A stretch of DNA of 64,000 nucleotides, taken from NCBI RefSeq assembly GCF_025770725.1, contig NZ_JANZKZ010000001.1:434001-498000 (forward strand). The letters run 5' to 3'. The translations under genes were made by a program, and so were the position numbers. This DNA comes from Sulfurospirillum oryzae (lineage in GTDB: Bacteria; Campylobacterota; Campylobacteria; Campylobacterales; Sulfurospirillaceae). Shown here in pieces: positions 44,683 through 63,848 of this stretch; the first letter of the stretch is position 1, and every line of letters starts with the position of its first letter. The notes below the pieces were generated by a model, which saw only the letters and a list, made by a program, of their open reading frames with translations, was not told the origin of the DNA and searched no databases.

Positions 44683-46105
44683 ATCTTCGCTCGCTAAAGT
44701 ACAAGATGCCAACCTTATATCGCTTGTTATTTTTTTTATTGCATTTTGTTTAGAAGTTACTTTTAACGGTTTCCACTGGATTCAAATTATCAACCTGACC
44801 AACTTTGCGCTTGGCTGGTTTATGTTTGTTAATATTCGTAAAGTTCAAAAGACCATTCACGCATTAGCAGATATCGTACACGATAGTTCCAGAGGTCAAC
44901 TGCATGGTAGAATCGTCAATGTCAATGACGGAGGCGAACTTAAAACTCTTTGCTCTAACATGAACTCACTTTTAGATAATTTTGAGCTCGTCACGAAAGA
45001 GATTAAATCCACTATTCAAGCCGCTTCACACGAAGATTTTACGCGTAAGATTTTGCAAAAAGGTATGCACGGTGAATTTAAAGAGCAGACCAATATGGTA
45101 AACCAATCGGTTCATGCGATGCAACAAACGCATGAATTTATCGCACGTAACACACTCAATGCAGAACTCGCTCAAATCAGCAGCGGCTCCAATGACTTTT
45201 CGACCGTTCAATCCAACCTAACCACCATTGTTGAGCGTCTTAAAGAGATCGCCCATGATGGTGAAATTTATGCAGAGGAGACCAAGGGAAGTTACCAAAA
45301 CCTTCGTGATACGATTGCTAAAATCACCTCTTTGGTAGAATTTGTGAATCAAAATGAGCAAAGCATTGGTGTACTCGCACAGCGTACTCGTGACATCAGT
45401 AACGTGGTTGATATGATTAATGACATCGCTGATAAAACCAATTTACTTGCGCTTAATGCTGCTATTGAAGCGGCACGTGCGGGTGAACATGGACGTGGCT
45501 TTGCCGTTGTTGCCGATGAAGTTCGCAAACTGGCTGAGACAACCCAAAAAGCGACCGCTGAGATTGCTGTTTCCATTAAAATGCTCCAACAAGAGACCGC
45601 AGGCCTAGAAACCAATGCTGATGCCATGAAAAGTGATGCGGATGCGTCAACCAAAACACTTGATAAATTAAGCACAACTTTTAATAGCCTTATTGCCCAC
45701 TCGAACACTACTTCAACCAACATCAATACCATTCAGCAAACCATCTTTATTACCTTAGCAAAGATGAACCATGCTATCTTTAAATCCAATGCGTACAGTG
45801 CCGTTTATGTCAATGACAAAGATGCGGCATTCCAAAACCATGAAACGTGTAGCCTTGGCGAGTGGTATCTCAAAGATGGTCAAAAAATCTTTGGCGATAC
45901 GCAAAGCTTTAAAGCGCTTTACAAACCACATCAAAGCTTCCACACACATGTGCTTGAGGTGGCTAAACTGATTCGCAGTACCTCATCGAATCTTTTGGAT
46001 GAAAAAGAGCAGATTATTAACTACTTTAAAGAGGTTGAGAGCGAGAGTAAAATACTCTTCGGTACTCTTGATGCCATGATTGCGGAAAAAAACGCACAAG
46101 CCTAA
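44654..46105 (+). CDS. Chemoreceptor with short membrane anchor and zinc-binding CZB domain
   Basis: A 483-residue methyl-accepting protein. Two close membrane helices (about 22-62) have almost no periplasmic part between them, so the ligand is not external. HAMP follows at about 60-115, then the signalling domain with [23 protein letters not shown] near 255-277. The C-terminal segment (about 365-440) has the CZB zinc pattern: an early His (NHAIFK), then C-SLGEWY and PHQSFHTHV. The ATG at 44654 has AAAGG six bases upstream. Paired with the PAS gene, it would report internal redox state. A hairpin of two palindrome copies follows. Confidence 0.88.
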   Translation: MMPSSSLMNRSSLAKVQDANLISLVIFFIAFCLEVTFNGFHWIQIINLTNFALGWFMFVNIRKVQKTIHALADIVHDSSRGQLHGRIVNVNDGGELKTLCSNMNSLLDNFELVTKEIKSTIQAASHEDFTRKILQKGMHGEFKEQTNMVNQSVHAMQQTHEFIARNTLNAELAQISSGSNDFSTVQSNLTTIVERLKEIAHDGEIYAEETKGSYQNLRDTIAKITSLVEFVNQNEQSIGVLAQRTRDISNVVDMINDIADKTNLLALNAAIEAARAGEHGRGFAVVADEVRKLAETTQKATAEIAVSIKMLQQETAGLETNADAMKSDADASTKTLDKLSTTFNSLIAHSNTTSTNINTIQQTIFITLAKMNHAIFKSNAYSAVYVNDKDAAFQNHETCSLGEWYLKDGQKIFGDTQSFKALYKPHQSFHTHVLEVAKLIRSTSSNLLDEKEQIINYFKEVESESKILFGTLDAMIAEKNAQA

Positions 46106-46112
46106 ACAAACT

Positions 46113-46142
46113 TTACATGTAAGAATTTTTTCTTACATGTAA
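46113..46142. terminator. Hairpin from two palindrome copies after the chemoreceptor
   Basis: TTACATGTAAGAA (46113-46125) pairs perfectly with TTCTTACATGTAA (46130-46142) around a TTTT loop, 13 base pairs. Both arms contain the iterated palindrome. The hairpin follows the chemoreceptor stop and precedes the MATE gene. A T-rich run (CCTCTTTTTTG) follows on the plus strand. Confidence 0.7.
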
Positions 46143-46221
46143 CCTCTTTTTTGACAACACATTTTGCATACAATCAAGCATAAAGCATCAAATCGTTATC
46201 ATAAAATCAAAAAGAGTTTAT

Positions 46222-47583
46222 ATGGATTCGTTGTCACTCACAACCCAGCCTATACCAACACTTCTACGTCAACTCTCGATTCCTTCCAGCCTCGGCATGC
46301 TTTTTAATACACTCTACAATATCGTCGATACTTACTATGCAGGGCTTATTTCTACTGAAGCGCTCGCCGCACTTTCTGCCTCCTCCTTTCTTTTCTTTTT
46401 TGTTATTGGACTTGCGTATGGCGGCACAAGTGCGCTTACGGCACTTATCGGTCATGCCTATGGAAAGCAACACTTTTTTTTAGCAGGATTGATTGCTAAA
46501 AAAGGAGTTGCTTTGATTATTGGCATAGGCATGATAATGGGGCTTTTAGGGTTTTGTTTTGCATCAGAGTTACTCACATTAATCGGTACAGAAGAGCGTT
46601 ACCACGCATTAGCACTTAGCTTCATTGAAGTCATTTTATTAGGCTCTGCTCTTTTCTTTGCCAACTTTGCACTCAACAGTGTTCTTGTAGCAACAGGCGA
46701 TACAAAAAGTTATCGCAATACACTTATCTTTGGCTTTTTTGCCAACATTGTGCTCAATCCACTCTTCATCTATGGATGGGGATTTATTCCTTCACTTGGA
46801 ATTGCAGGCATTGCATTATCAACGGTTTTGGTACAAATGATGGGCGCAGCTTACCTTCTTTTCAAAAGCCTGCAAACAGGGCTGATTAACTTTACATGTA
46901 AAAAGCATTTTTACCCTGATAGACGCATTTACAAAGAATTGATACGTCAAGCCACACCCCCTGGACTTAACATGTTAATGATGTCATTTGGCTCATTGAT
47001 TGCACTTCATTTTGTCACACTTTATGGGTATCAAGCTGTGGCTGGCTATGGCATTGGGTACCGTGTCGAGCAGTTGATGTTACTTCCAGCTCTTGGCATC
47101 AGCAGTGCGGTACTAAGCCTAGTATCCAATAACATGGGAGCAGGAAAAATGGAACGCGTGCGCCAAACGCTTTTGTACGCACTTGGGTATGGTTACACGA
47201 TAAGCATTGTGGGAATGATGATTTTATGGCTTAGTGGTAAGTGGTTTGTGGCGCAATTTAACCCAACACTTGAAGTGATTCAGTACGGAACAACGTATAT
47301 CTATGTGATGCTCTTTCTTTTTTGTGGCTATGTAACCCATTTTGCCTGCGTTGCAACACTCCAAGGCATCAAAAAGCCGACGATGATTTTCTATGTTGGT
47401 TTTTTCCGTCAAATCTTAGCGCCAAGCCTTGTTTATACACTCATTGTCACTTACTTTGAGCTCTCATTTGTGTGGATGTGGATTGGACTTGCATGTATTG
47501 TTTACAGCTCTGCCCTAGCCTTTTTATACTATACCTATACGAAACTCAATGATGCAGTTATTGCCTCAACGCCCAATGGCTAA
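46222..47583 (+). CDS. MATE family multidrug efflux transporter
   Basis: A 453-residue membrane protein with 12 hydrophobic helices in two homologous halves. The first half starts with LLRQLSIPSSLGMLFNTLYNIVDTYYAG and the second with ELIRQATPPGLNMLMMSFGSLIALHFV (near residue 235), the usual paired repeats of the NorM/DinF group. It exchanges sodium or protons for cationic drugs or metabolites. The start has a short upstream AAAGAG site. The palindrome copy at 46891-46902 is read as Phe-Thr-Cys-Lys in the loop between halves. Its end overlaps the convergent nitroreductase gene by 18 bases. Confidence 0.91.
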   Translation: MDSLSLTTQPIPTLLRQLSIPSSLGMLFNTLYNIVDTYYAGLISTEALAALSASSFLFFFVIGLAYGGTSALTALIGHAYGKQHFFLAGLIAKKGVALIIGIGMIMGLLGFCFASELLTLIGTEERYHALALSFIEVILLGSALFFANFALNSVLVATGDTKSYRNTLIFGFFANIVLNPLFIYGWGFIPSLGIAGIALSTVLVQMMGAAYLLFKSLQTGLINFTCKKHFYPDRRIYKELIRQATPPGLNMLMMSFGSLIALHFVTLYGYQAVAGYGIGYRVEQLMLLPALGISSAVLSLVSNNMGAGKMERVRQTLLYALGYGYTISIVGMMILWLSGKWFVAQFNPTLEVIQYGTTYIYVMLFLFCGYVTHFACVATLQGIKKPTMIFYVGFFRQILAPSLVYTLIVTYFELSFVWMWIGLACIVYSSALAFLYYTYTKLNDAVIASTPNG

Positions 47584-48834
47584 AGCATAAAGAACCATCC
47601 CATCACTCTGAAGGAATTCTGCTACTTCTTCATCATAGTACGCGCCAATACCGCTACACCCAAAGCCCATGTATTCACTGATTAGGTAAAGTCTATGCCC
47701 TATAATGCCTGCTTTTTGTATCATTGCTTGGTAATTTTGTGCATCATGTCCCACTAAAAAAAAGGTTACCCCACTTTTCTCTCCCAACGCTTGTTCCAAA
47801 CAGAGATAACCCGCTTTGCGTGCAAAATCACCGTTTTGTAGATATTTTCCCTCTTTCCAAATGCCTTGCCCCATCCCTTCAACGCGATTAATAATCGCAT
47901 AAATTTCAACATCGACATCACAATCAGAAACAATAGGTTGGCTTATGTAGGCAATTGCTTCTAAAAACTCCTCTTCCAAAAGTGGCTTTTGGGTAAATTC
48001 ACGAATCGAACGTCGCTTCCAGATGGCTTGTTTTAAACGCTCTTTATCCACATCAAACAACGCCATCTTCGTTTGAAACTTTGGGGTAAGTTCACATGTC
48101 ATGGCGTAACTATCTTCAATGAACCTATTTTTTTCAAACCCACCTGTACCATCGACATAGGGTAATTGCATCAATAGTGCTTTACATGTAAAGGTTTTAT
48201 CTTCCTCTCCTACAATGGCTGATGAGAGAAAAAACTCCTCTGAGCCAAAACCAAAAAGCTTATTGAGAGCTTTTTTTTCAATGGCATAAAGAATGCGATA
48301 AGGCGTATTATTGAGTGTGCATGAAGCTTCAAGCGTGCCTATCATGTGCCCCGTATCGTGTAAACAGTACCTAAAAGCACGATCACGGTATTTCCATGAA
48401 GAGCGGTAGTAAAGTGCTGAGAAAAGAAACACACAACCTATTACTCTCTTTACATGTAAAAAGGGCTCAACCCCTTCTTCTTCATCTAAAGGATGTAATA
48501 AAACAAGTGCTGATTCGTAAGGTGAAAGATGGTAAATGCCATCCTTAAAGCCTTTAACACCACGTATTTGCACATAGACTTCCGTAGGATAAAGCGCTCC
48601 TGCACTAGGATTTGTTCGTAAAGCATACGTCACGCCAGGGTAGCTTTTCTGAGCCGTGACACCACCAATAAGATAAAAAAAACGATGTTCTGGATTTTGT
48701 TTATCGAGTGTAATGCGCGTCAATGTTTCTGTGTAACGCTTATACTGTCGAGGTTGATGTTCCCAGTCAATGCTATGCAACTGAGTGCGAACAGAGCGAT
48801 ACGTGTGTACTGTTTGAGCATGGTAGGCTAACAT
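47566..48834 (-). CDS. SagB-type double nitroreductase-family oxidoreductase
   Basis: A 422-residue FMN-type oxidoreductase with two nitroreductase-like halves. The first has LRTNPSAGALYPTEVYVQIRG and SWKYRDRAFRYCLHDTGHMIGTLEA (about 65-170), the SagB/ThcOx signature. The second begins with WKRRSIREFTQKPL near 271 and ends LYLISEYMGFGCSGIGAYYDEEV. SagB relatives dehydrogenate azole rings in peptide products, but no SagC, SagD or precursor peptide gene lies nearby, so the role is unknown. The start at 48834 is chosen because AAAGGAG lies just upstream; the frame is open to 48885. Two palindrome copies occur inside it. Confidence 0.83.
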   Translation of the reverse strand: MLAYHAQTVHTYRSVRTQLHSIDWEHQPRQYKRYTETLTRITLDKQNPEHRFFYLIGGVTAQKSYPGVTYALRTNPSAGALYPTEVYVQIRGVKGFKDGIYHLSPYESALVLLHPLDEEEGVEPFLHVKRVIGCVFLFSALYYRSSWKYRDRAFRYCLHDTGHMIGTLEASCTLNNTPYRILYAIEKKALNKLFGFGSEEFFLSSAIVGEEDKTFTCKALLMQLPYVDGTGGFEKNRFIEDSYAMTCELTPKFQTKMALFDVDKERLKQAIWKRRSIREFTQKPLLEEEFLEAIAYISQPIVSDCDVDVEIYAIINRVEGMGQGIWKEGKYLQNGDFARKAGYLCLEQALGEKSGVTFFLVGHDAQNYQAMIQKAGIIGHRLYLISEYMGFGCSGIGAYYDEEVAEFLQSDGMVLYALAIGR

Positions 48835-48931
48835 AAAAGCTCCTTTATGCCAATAATATTTAAAAGGAGTTGTAAATTGCCTCAAAAAAGAAGCTTACAT
48901 GTAAAGAAAAGGAGGAGTTAATAAAATGAGG

Positions 48932-49008
48932 TGGTGTCCCCAGCGCGATTCGAACGCACGGCCTTCAAATTAGGAATTTGATGCTCTATCCTGCTGAGCT
49001 ATGGGGAC
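48932..49008 (-). tRNA. tRNA-Arg (anticodon CCU)
   Basis: Read on the minus strand it folds as a full cloverleaf: 7-base acceptor stem GTCCCCA/TGGGGAC, D arm GCTC/GAGC, anticodon stem TCAAA/TTTGA with loop TTCCTAA giving anticodon CCU for AGG codons, and the T loop TTCGAAT. The discriminator is A at 48935, and CCA is encoded at 48934-48932. It stands between the fusA terminator and the SagB-like gene, transcribed in the same direction as both. Confidence 0.95.
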
Positions 49009-49028
49009 AAAAGGTAAAAAATGGAGTA

Positions 49029-49064
49029 AAAAAAAAGCCGAATGCGTTTTCACACATTCGGCTT
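49029..49064 (-). terminator. Rho-independent terminator of fusA
   Basis: Ten-base arms at 49035-49044 and 49055-49064 enclose a 10-base loop, and the minus-strand right side runs into eight T's (49036-49029). It follows the fusA stop and precedes the tRNA gene. Confidence 0.88.
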
Positions 49065-49079
49065 CTAAAAAATGGCGTA

Positions 49080-51158
49080 TTAGCCGTTACGTTTTTTGAT
49101 AATCTCTTCTGCAACGTTTCTAGGAACTTCATCATAATGATCGAATTCCATAGAGTAAGAAGCACGACCTTGTGTTTGAGAACGAAGGTCTGTAGAGTAA
49201 CCGAACATTTCAGCCAATGGGCAGAATGCGTTAACAATTTTGTTACCACTTCTATCATCCATAGAGTTGATTTGTCCACGTCTTCTGTTAAGATCGCCGA
49301 TAACATCACCCATAAAGTCTTCTGGAGTCTCAACTTCAACTTTCATAATTGGCTCAAGAATAACTGGTTTTGCTTTTCTACAACCCTCTTTGAAGCCCAT
49401 TGAAGCAGCCAATTTAAATGCCATCTCAGATGAGTCAACATCATGGTAACTTCCATCATAAAGTGTAACTTTAACGTCTTCCACTTTATAACCAGCAAGA
49501 ACACCTGCTTGAAGTGATTCTTTGATACCTTTATCAACAGCTGGAATAAATTCTTTTGGAATCGCTCCACCTTTGATATCGTTAATAAATTCATAACCAG
49601 CACCTGCATCTTGAGGTTCGATTTTGAGGTAAACGTGACCGTATTGACCGCGACCACCAGATTGTTTTGCGTATTTGTACTCTTGGTTAACAGATGCACG
49701 AATTGTCTCACGGTAAGCAACTTGTGGTTGACCAACTTCAGCACTTACTTTAAACTCACGTAACATACGATCAACAAGAATCTCTAAGTGAAGCTCACCC
49801 ATACCAGAAATGATGGTTTGACCACTCTCTTCATCTGTCTCAACTCTAAAGCTTGGATCTTCTTGAGCAAGTTTTTGAAGTGCAATACCCATTTTCTCTT
49901 GATCCGCTTTTGTTTTAGGCTCAACGGCAACAGAGATAACAGGGTCTGGGAATACCATTCTCTCTAGAATTACAGGATCTTTTTCGCTAGCAAGTGTATC
50001 ACCAGTAAGTGTGTCTTTAAGACCTACAACCGCACCAATCTCGCCAGAGTGAAGAACTTTGATCTCTTCTCTTTTGTTCGCATGCATTTTTAGTAAGCGA
50101 CCAATTCTCTCTTTTTTATCTTTGGTTGTGTTGTAAGCATAACTTCCGCTTTCCAATGAACCACGGTAAACACGAACGAATGTTAACTGACCAACAAATG
50201 GGTCGGTCATAATTTTAAATGCAAGAGCGGCAAATTCACCTTCATCAGTTGAATCAACAACACACTCGCGTCCATCATCATACTCGCCTTTAATCGCATG
50301 TACTTCAGTAGGAGCTGGCATATAATCAATAACAGCATCTAACATCGGTTGAACACCTTTGTTTTTAAACGCTGTTCCACAAATCATAGGAATAAATGTC
50401 ATTGCAAGACATCCCGCTTTAATACCTGCTTTAATCTCAGCTTTGGTGAGTTCTTCGCCACCAAGATATTTTTCCATCAACTCATCACTGGTCTCAGAAA
50501 CGGCTTCAACCATTCTCTCACGGTACTCTTTCGCTTTATCAGCAAGATCAGCTGGAATTTCAACAACTTGGTAGTTTGAACCCATTGCTGCATCATCATC
50601 CCAAACAAGTGCTTTCATCTCAACGAGATCAACAACACCTTTGAAGTTTTCTTCTGCACCAATAGGAATTTGAATTGGCACTGGATTCGCTTTTAAACGA
50701 TTTTTAATTTGCGCTTCAACATTATAAAAGTCTGCACCAACACGGTCCATTTTGTTAACAAATACCATTCTTGGAACTTGGTAACGATTGGCTTGTCTCC
50801 AAACTGTCTCAGATTGTGGTTGAACGCCACCAACTGCACAAAATACAGCTACAGCGCCATCAAGAACACGCATAGAACGCTCAACTTCAATGGTGAAGTC
50901 AACGTGGCCCGGAGTGTCGATAATGTTAATTTGGTGATCTTTCCATGTACATGTTGTCGCAGCAGAAGTAATGGTAATACCTCTCTCTTTCTCTTGCTCC
51001 ATCCAGTCCATTGTTGCAGCACCATCATGTACCTCACCAATTTTGTGAGAGATACCGGTGTAAAAAAGGATTCTTTCTGTTGTTGTGGTTTTACCTGCAT
51101 CAATGTGCGCAGCAATACCGATGTTTCTAACCATTCCAATAGGGGTATTTCTTGCCAT
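49080..51158 (-). CDS. fusA: Elongation factor G
   Basis: Translocation GTPase of the ribosome, 692 residues. G1 is AHIDAGKTT (residues 17-25), switch I holds the [10 protein letters not shown] sequence, G3 is DTPGHVDF (near 81-88), G4 NKMD (near 135-138). Domains II to V follow, with [12 protein letters not shown] and the terminal [12 protein letters not shown]. An AAGGAA site precedes the ATG. It is the last gene of the rpsL-rpsG-fusA string and ends in a strong terminator. No second elongation-factor gene is visible in the window. Confidence 0.98.
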   Translation of the reverse strand: MARNTPIGMVRNIGIAAHIDAGKTTTTERILFYTGISHKIGEVHDGAATMDWMEQEKERGITITSAATTCTWKDHQINIIDTPGHVDFTIEVERSMRVLDGAVAVFCAVGGVQPQSETVWRQANRYQVPRMVFVNKMDRVGADFYNVEAQIKNRLKANPVPIQIPIGAEENFKGVVDLVEMKALVWDDDAAMGSNYQVVEIPADLADKAKEYRERMVEAVSETSDELMEKYLGGEELTKAEIKAGIKAGCLAMTFIPMICGTAFKNKGVQPMLDAVIDYMPAPTEVHAIKGEYDDGRECVVDSTDEGEFAALAFKIMTDPFVGQLTFVRVYRGSLESGSYAYNTTKDKKERIGRLLKMHANKREEIKVLHSGEIGAVVGLKDTLTGDTLASEKDPVILERMVFPDPVISVAVEPKTKADQEKMGIALQKLAQEDPSFRVETDEESGQTIISGMGELHLEILVDRMLREFKVSAEVGQPQVAYRETIRASVNQEYKYAKQSGGRGQYGHVYLKIEPQDAGAGYEFINDIKGGAIPKEFIPAVDKGIKESLQAGVLAGYKVEDVKVTLYDGSYHDVDSSEMAFKLAASMGFKEGCRKAKPVILEPIMKVEVETPEDFMGDVIGDLNRRRGQINSMDDRSGNKIVNAFCPLAEMFGYSTDLRSQTQGRASYSMEFDHYDEVPRNVAEEIIKKRNG

Positions 51159-51240
51159 TATAATTTCCTTGTTATATTAGGAGTGTAGTTCGTGAAGAGA
51201 GGGAATGTGCGTCATAGAGACGAACATTCCCATCACCATT

Positions 51241-51753
<513 letters not shown>

Positions 51754-51784
51754 TCAAAACAAAGGACATCACCTGCTGTTAAAT

Positions 51785-52162
51785 TTATTTAGCTTTTGGT
51801 CTTTTTGTACCGTATTTACTTCTAGACACCGTTCGTTTTGCAACACCTGAAGTATCAAGCGCACCACGTACGATATGGTACTTAACACCTGGTAAATCTT
51901 TTACCCTACCGCCACGTACCAATACAATGGAGTGTTCTTGTAGGTTGTGTCCCTCGCCACCGATGTAGCTAATGACTTCAAAACCGCTAGTCAATTTGAC
52001 TTTGGCAACTTTTCTCAAAGCAGAGTTTGGTTTCTTAGGAGTTGTCGTATAAACTCTTGTACAAACGCCTCTTCTTTGAGGGCACTTATCAAGTGCAGGT
52101 GATTTTGATTTTTTAATCACCTTTTTTCTCTCATTTCTGACGAGTTGGTTAATGGTTGGCAC
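51785..52162 (-). CDS. rpsL: 30S ribosomal protein S12
   Basis: A 125-residue decoding-centre protein. [14 protein letters not shown], the [17 protein letters not shown] block with the streptomycin-site lysine (about 42-58), and [24 protein letters not shown] are characteristic. Both lysines whose changes give streptomycin resistance are in their normal wild-type context (PKKPNS, PGVKYH). It is the first gene of the str group here and is separated from rpoC by the rpoC terminator. Confidence 0.97.
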   Translation of the reverse strand: MPTINQLVRNERKKVIKKSKSPALDKCPQRRGVCTRVYTTTPKKPNSALRKVAKVKLTSGFEVISYIGGEGHNLQEHSIVLVRGGRVKDLPGVKYHIVRGALDTSGVAKRTVSRSKYGTKRPKAK

Positions 52163-52216
52163 ATTATTTCCTTTATTTTGTAAAAAATAGGTGCTAATTT
52201 TATTTAAAAATAGCTT

Positions 52217-60944
<8,728 letters not shown>

Positions 60945-61003
60945 TCATCTATCGCTTGATAGATGTTATAACGACTAATAAATTTCCAGAAAAAAAGTTT
61001 TGA

Positions 61004-61026
61004 AAGAGAAGCCAAAGGCTTCTCTT
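61004..61026 (-). terminator. Attenuator hairpin between rplL and rpoB
   Basis: Ten-base perfect arms (61004-61013 and 61017-61026) enclose a 3-base loop, and the minus strand continues into a T-rich run (TTTCAAAACTTTTTTTC). It follows the rplL stop. E. coli has an attenuator at this place that lowers rpoBC transcription relative to the ribosomal proteins, so a similar role is likely. Confidence 0.72.
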
Positions 61027-61038
61027 AAAGTAATAAAA

Positions 61039-61413
61039 TTACTTGATTTCAGCGACAGCGCCAGCTTCTTCAAGTTTCTTTTTGATCTCTTCAGCGAGTT
61101 GTTTAGATACACCCTCTTTAATTGTTGTAGGAGCGCCTTCAACTGCATCTTTAGCCTCTTTAAGACCAAGACCTGTGATTTCTCTAACAACTTTAATAGC
61201 GTTGATTTTTTTCTCGCCGCCATCTTTAAGGATAACATCAAACTCAGTTTTCTCTTCTGCAGCTTCAGCAGCAACAGCTGCGCCAGCGCCTGCAACCATA
61301 ACTGGAGCAGCAGATACACCGAATTTCTCTTCGAAATCTTTTACTAATTCACTTAGTTCAAGTACACTAAGACCTGAAATATACTCTAATACGTCTTGTT
61401 TTGAAATTGCCAT
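61039..61413 (-). CDS. rplL: 50S ribosomal protein L7/L12
   Basis: Stalk protein of 124 residues that recruits translation GTPases. The N-terminal dimerisation domain [25 protein letters not shown], an alanine-rich hinge (about 38-52) and the C-terminal domain with [43 protein letters not shown] are typical. An AGGAG site lies close to the ATG. Confidence 0.97.
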   Translation of the reverse strand: MAISKQDVLEYISGLSVLELSELVKDFEEKFGVSAAPVMVAGAGAAVAAEAAEEKTEFDVILKDGGEKKINAIKVVREITGLGLKEAKDAVEGAPTTIKEGVSKQLAEEIKKKLEEAGAVAEIK

Positions 61414-61506
61414 TTCAAATCTCCTGATTATTTTATAGTTATAATGATTTTACAAGAGTCTTGCTCTTGCACCTTACACGTAAGACTTGAGCCTTACAAA
61501 TACACT

Positions 61507-61989
61507 CTATTCAGACTCTTGTTTTTTAGCACGTAGTGCATCAAGACCAATGGTAAAGTTTGTAATTGGTGCCATCCAAGTTGATAGAAGCATTCCAATA
61601 AGCTCATTACGTGATGGCATTTTAGAAAGTGCTTCAACTTTAGCGGCGTCAACAACAATACCACCAGCAAAACCAGATTTAATTACAAAATTTGGATTTG
61701 TTTTAGCGAATGTAGCGACAATTTTAGTGACTGCTAACTGATCTGCACCCCAAACAAAAATGTTGGTGTCCTTAAGTTCAAGTCCTTCAATACCAGCATT
61801 TTTCATAGCGATTGATGCTAAAGTATTTTTAATAACTTTAACACTAACAGCTTCTGGTCTTGAAGCATTTCTCAATGCTTCGATCGCTTTAACATTAAGA
61901 CCTTTATAGTCACAAACAATTAAACCGTCGGAAGATTTGAACTCTTCAGCTAGAGAACTAATAAATTCAGCTTTCTCTTTTCTTGTCAA
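61507..61989 (-). CDS. rplJ: 50S ribosomal protein L10
   Basis: A 160-residue stalk base protein that binds L7/L12 dimers through its C-terminal helix. The start is a TTG (61987-61989) with an AAAGGAG site 5 bases upstream and no alternative near it. The core reads LIVCDYKGLNVKAIEALRNASR and IFVWGADQLAVTKIVATFAKTNPNFVIKSGFAGG. An L10-leader-like structure precedes it, so autogenous control is probable. The 93-base gap to rplL holds no other gene. Confidence 0.96.
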   Translation of the reverse strand: MTRKEKAEFISSLAEEFKSSDGLIVCDYKGLNVKAIEALRNASRPEAVSVKVIKNTLASIAMKNAGIEGLELKDTNIFVWGADQLAVTKIVATFAKTNPNFVIKSGFAGGIVVDAAKVEALSKMPSRNELIGMLLSTWMAPITNFTIGLDALRAKKQESE

Positions 61990-62004
61990 TTTTTCTCCTT
62001 TCCA

Positions 62005-62067
62005 ACTGGCGATTTCAAGTAGAGATGAGTTGCCTCAAATTAAGCTTTCGCCTCTACTCTCTCCAAT
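62005..62067 (-). promoter_or_regulatory. L10-leader-like autoregulatory RNA
   Basis: In the 113-base gap between rplA and rplJ. On the minus strand the outer pair ATTGG (62067-62063) with CCAGT (62009-62005), the seven-base stem 62058-62052 with 62024-62018, and the small TGAG-GCAA-CTCA hairpin (62037-62026) make a branched fold with an internal GCGAAAGC segment. Layout and place match the L10 leader that binds L10(L12)4 to limit translation. Folding was done by eye. Confidence 0.6.
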
Positions 62068-62102
62068 CATAAGATTAAGTACGTAAAATAGTTTTAAGAG
62101 TC

Positions 62103-62807
62103 TTATCTAAGATCGATAAGCTCTTGGTTCTCGAGGTTAATTGATGGGCTCATTGTAAGTGACAATGCAGCACATTTAATATATTTACCTTTTGCAGCAG
62201 CAGGTTTATTTTTGTTAATTGCTTTGATAAATGCTTCAAAGTTCTCTCTGATTTGCTCAGATGTGAAGCTAATTTTACCAATACCTGCGTGGATGTTTCC
62301 TTGTTTGTCAACACGGAAGTTTACTTGTCCACCTTTATTGTTCTCAACAGCCTTAGCAACGTCCATTGTTACAGTACCTGTTTTTGGATTTGGCATGATA
62401 CCTTTTGGTCCAAGAATACGACCAACTTTACCCACTAAACCCATCATATTTGGTGTTGCAATTAAAACGTCAAAATTGATTTTACCAGCTTGAATATCTT
62501 CGATCAAATCATCGCTACCAACAATATCAGCACCCGCCGCTCTTGCTTCATCTGCTTTTTCGTCTTTTGCAATAACAGCAACACGAACTGTTTTACCAGT
62601 ACCTGCAGGAAGAACAACAGAGCCTCTTACCATTTGATCAGCATGTCTTGGATCAACATTAAGTTTAAGCGCTACTTCGATTGTTTCGTCAAATTTTGCA
62701 GAAGCTAGGTTTTTAATATTGCCTAAAGCTTCATCAACTGAATATTTTTTTTCTTTGTCAACTTTTTTTAGAAGTTCTTGAAATCTTTTATTTACTTTCT
62801 TTGCCAT
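62103..62807 (-). CDS. rplA: 50S ribosomal protein L1
   Basis: A 234-residue protein at the E-site side of the ribosome that also can regulate its own operon. Seen are [44 protein letters not shown], and the conserved [21 protein letters not shown] block (about 125-145). It lies 59 bases behind rplK. A GGAG site precedes the start. Confidence 0.97.
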   Translation of the reverse strand: MAKKVNKRFQELLKKVDKEKKYSVDEALGNIKNLASAKFDETIEVALKLNVDPRHADQMVRGSVVLPAGTGKTVRVAVIAKDEKADEARAAGADIVGSDDLIEDIQAGKINFDVLIATPNMMGLVGKVGRILGPKGIMPNPKTGTVTMDVAKAVENNKGGQVNFRVDKQGNIHAGIGKISFTSEQIRENFEAFIKAINKNKPAAAKGKYIKCAALSLTMSPSINLENQELIDLR

Positions 62808-62866
62808 TCTTTATCTCCGCATAATTTTGCTTCCGCCTTTAAAACCCTGACGGTAAAGGGTAAGGA

Positions 62867-63292
62867 TTAATCGACGACGTTAATACCGATACTTCTAGCT
62901 GAACCCGCAATAATTTTTGCAGCTGCTTCTTTATCTGTTGTATTAAGATCAGCGATTTTTTTCTCAACAATCTCAAGGATTTGAGCTTTGTTAAGTGTGC
63001 CTACTTTGTTTTTTAAAGGGTTGCTTGAACCACTTTTAAGGCCAACTGCTTTTTTGATAAGATCAGTAGCAGGTGGTTGTTTTGTAACAAATGTAAAACT
63101 TTTATCGGCATAAACAGTGATAACTACAGGAATTCTAAATCCTGCCATCTCTTTTGTTCTTTCGTTAAATGCTTTACAAAACTCCATAATGTTAACACCA
63201 CGTTGACCTAGGGCTGGTCCTACTGGAGGTGATGGATTTGCTTTAGCAGCTTCAATTTGCAATTTAATTTCGCCAATGACTTTTTTTGCCAT
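62867..63292 (-). CDS. rplK: 50S ribosomal protein L11
   Basis: A 141-residue protein of the GTPase centre. [29 protein letters not shown] (about 14-42) includes the double-proline switch, and the C-terminal rRNA-binding domain has [31 protein letters not shown]. It follows nusG by 16 bases, and its AAAGGA site lies in that gap. Confidence 0.97.
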   Translation of the reverse strand: MAKKVIGEIKLQIEAAKANPSPPVGPALGQRGVNIMEFCKAFNERTKEMAGFRIPVVITVYADKSFTFVTKQPPATDLIKKAVGLKSGSSNPLKNKVGTLNKAQILEIVEKKIADLNTTDKEAAAKIIAGSARSIGINVVD

Positions 63293-63308
63293 TTCTTTTC
63301 CTTTACGC

Positions 63309-63839
63309 TTAAACTATTTTTTCAACTTGAGAATAGAGAATCTCAACTGGGGTACTTCTACCAAAGATTGAAACATTGAGTGTGAGTTTGCCATGAACCA
63401 TATCATACTCTTCAACTGAACCTGTAAAGTTTGCGAAAGGACCTTCTGTAATCCTAACACTCTCTCCATTTTCGAAGAAGATTTTTGGTTTTGGCGCACC
63501 TTTTTTCTCAGCTTTCTCCAAGATCAATGCAATGTCTTTTTCACTCAAAGGTGTAGGTTTTTTAGCCTCTCCGATGAATCTTCCGACTTTTGGCAAAGAT
63601 TGAATAAGATGCCAGAGTGCGGTGTCTAAATCTAGTTTTGCAAACGCATAACCAGGATAGAGACTTCGCTCACTAATCTTTTTTTTACCATTCTTAACTT
63701 CAATTACATCTTCGGTTGGAACAACGATTTGCTCCAACTTCTCAGCGATACCATGATCGTTGACAAGAGTAATAATTCCTTTTTTGACTGCTTGCTCACT
63801 ACCTGCATAGGTTTGAATTGCGTACCATCTATGTGCCAT
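63309..63839 (-). CDS. nusG: Transcription termination/antitermination factor NusG
   Basis: A 176-residue factor that binds RNA polymerase and couples it with ribosomes or Rho. It starts with [21 protein letters not shown], has [13 protein letters not shown] in the middle and the C-terminal KOW domain ([22 protein letters not shown]). An AAGGAG site overlaps the secE stop. The order secE-nusG-rplK-rplA-rplJ-rplL-rpoB-rpoC is the common bacterial one. Confidence 0.97.
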   Translation of the reverse strand: MAHRWYAIQTYAGSEQAVKKGIITLVNDHGIAEKLEQIVVPTEDVIEVKNGKKKISERSLYPGYAFAKLDLDTALWHLIQSLPKVGRFIGEAKKPTPLSEKDIALILEKAEKKGAPKPKIFFENGESVRITEGPFANFTGSVEEYDMVHGKLTLNVSIFGRSTPVEILYSQVEKIV

Positions 63840-63848
63840 TCTTTCTCC

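Noticed and set aside
48926-48973. Plus-strand mini reading frame of 15 codons with a strong AGGAGG-like site and ATG just before the tRNA gene.
   Set aside because: It runs antisense through the tRNA-Arg and stops inside it. The ribosome-site look is explained by purine-rich sequence.
48932-49008. The tRNA gene as an integration site for a mobile element.
   Set aside because: No integrase gene, direct repeat of the tRNA 3' end, or composition change was seen on either side.
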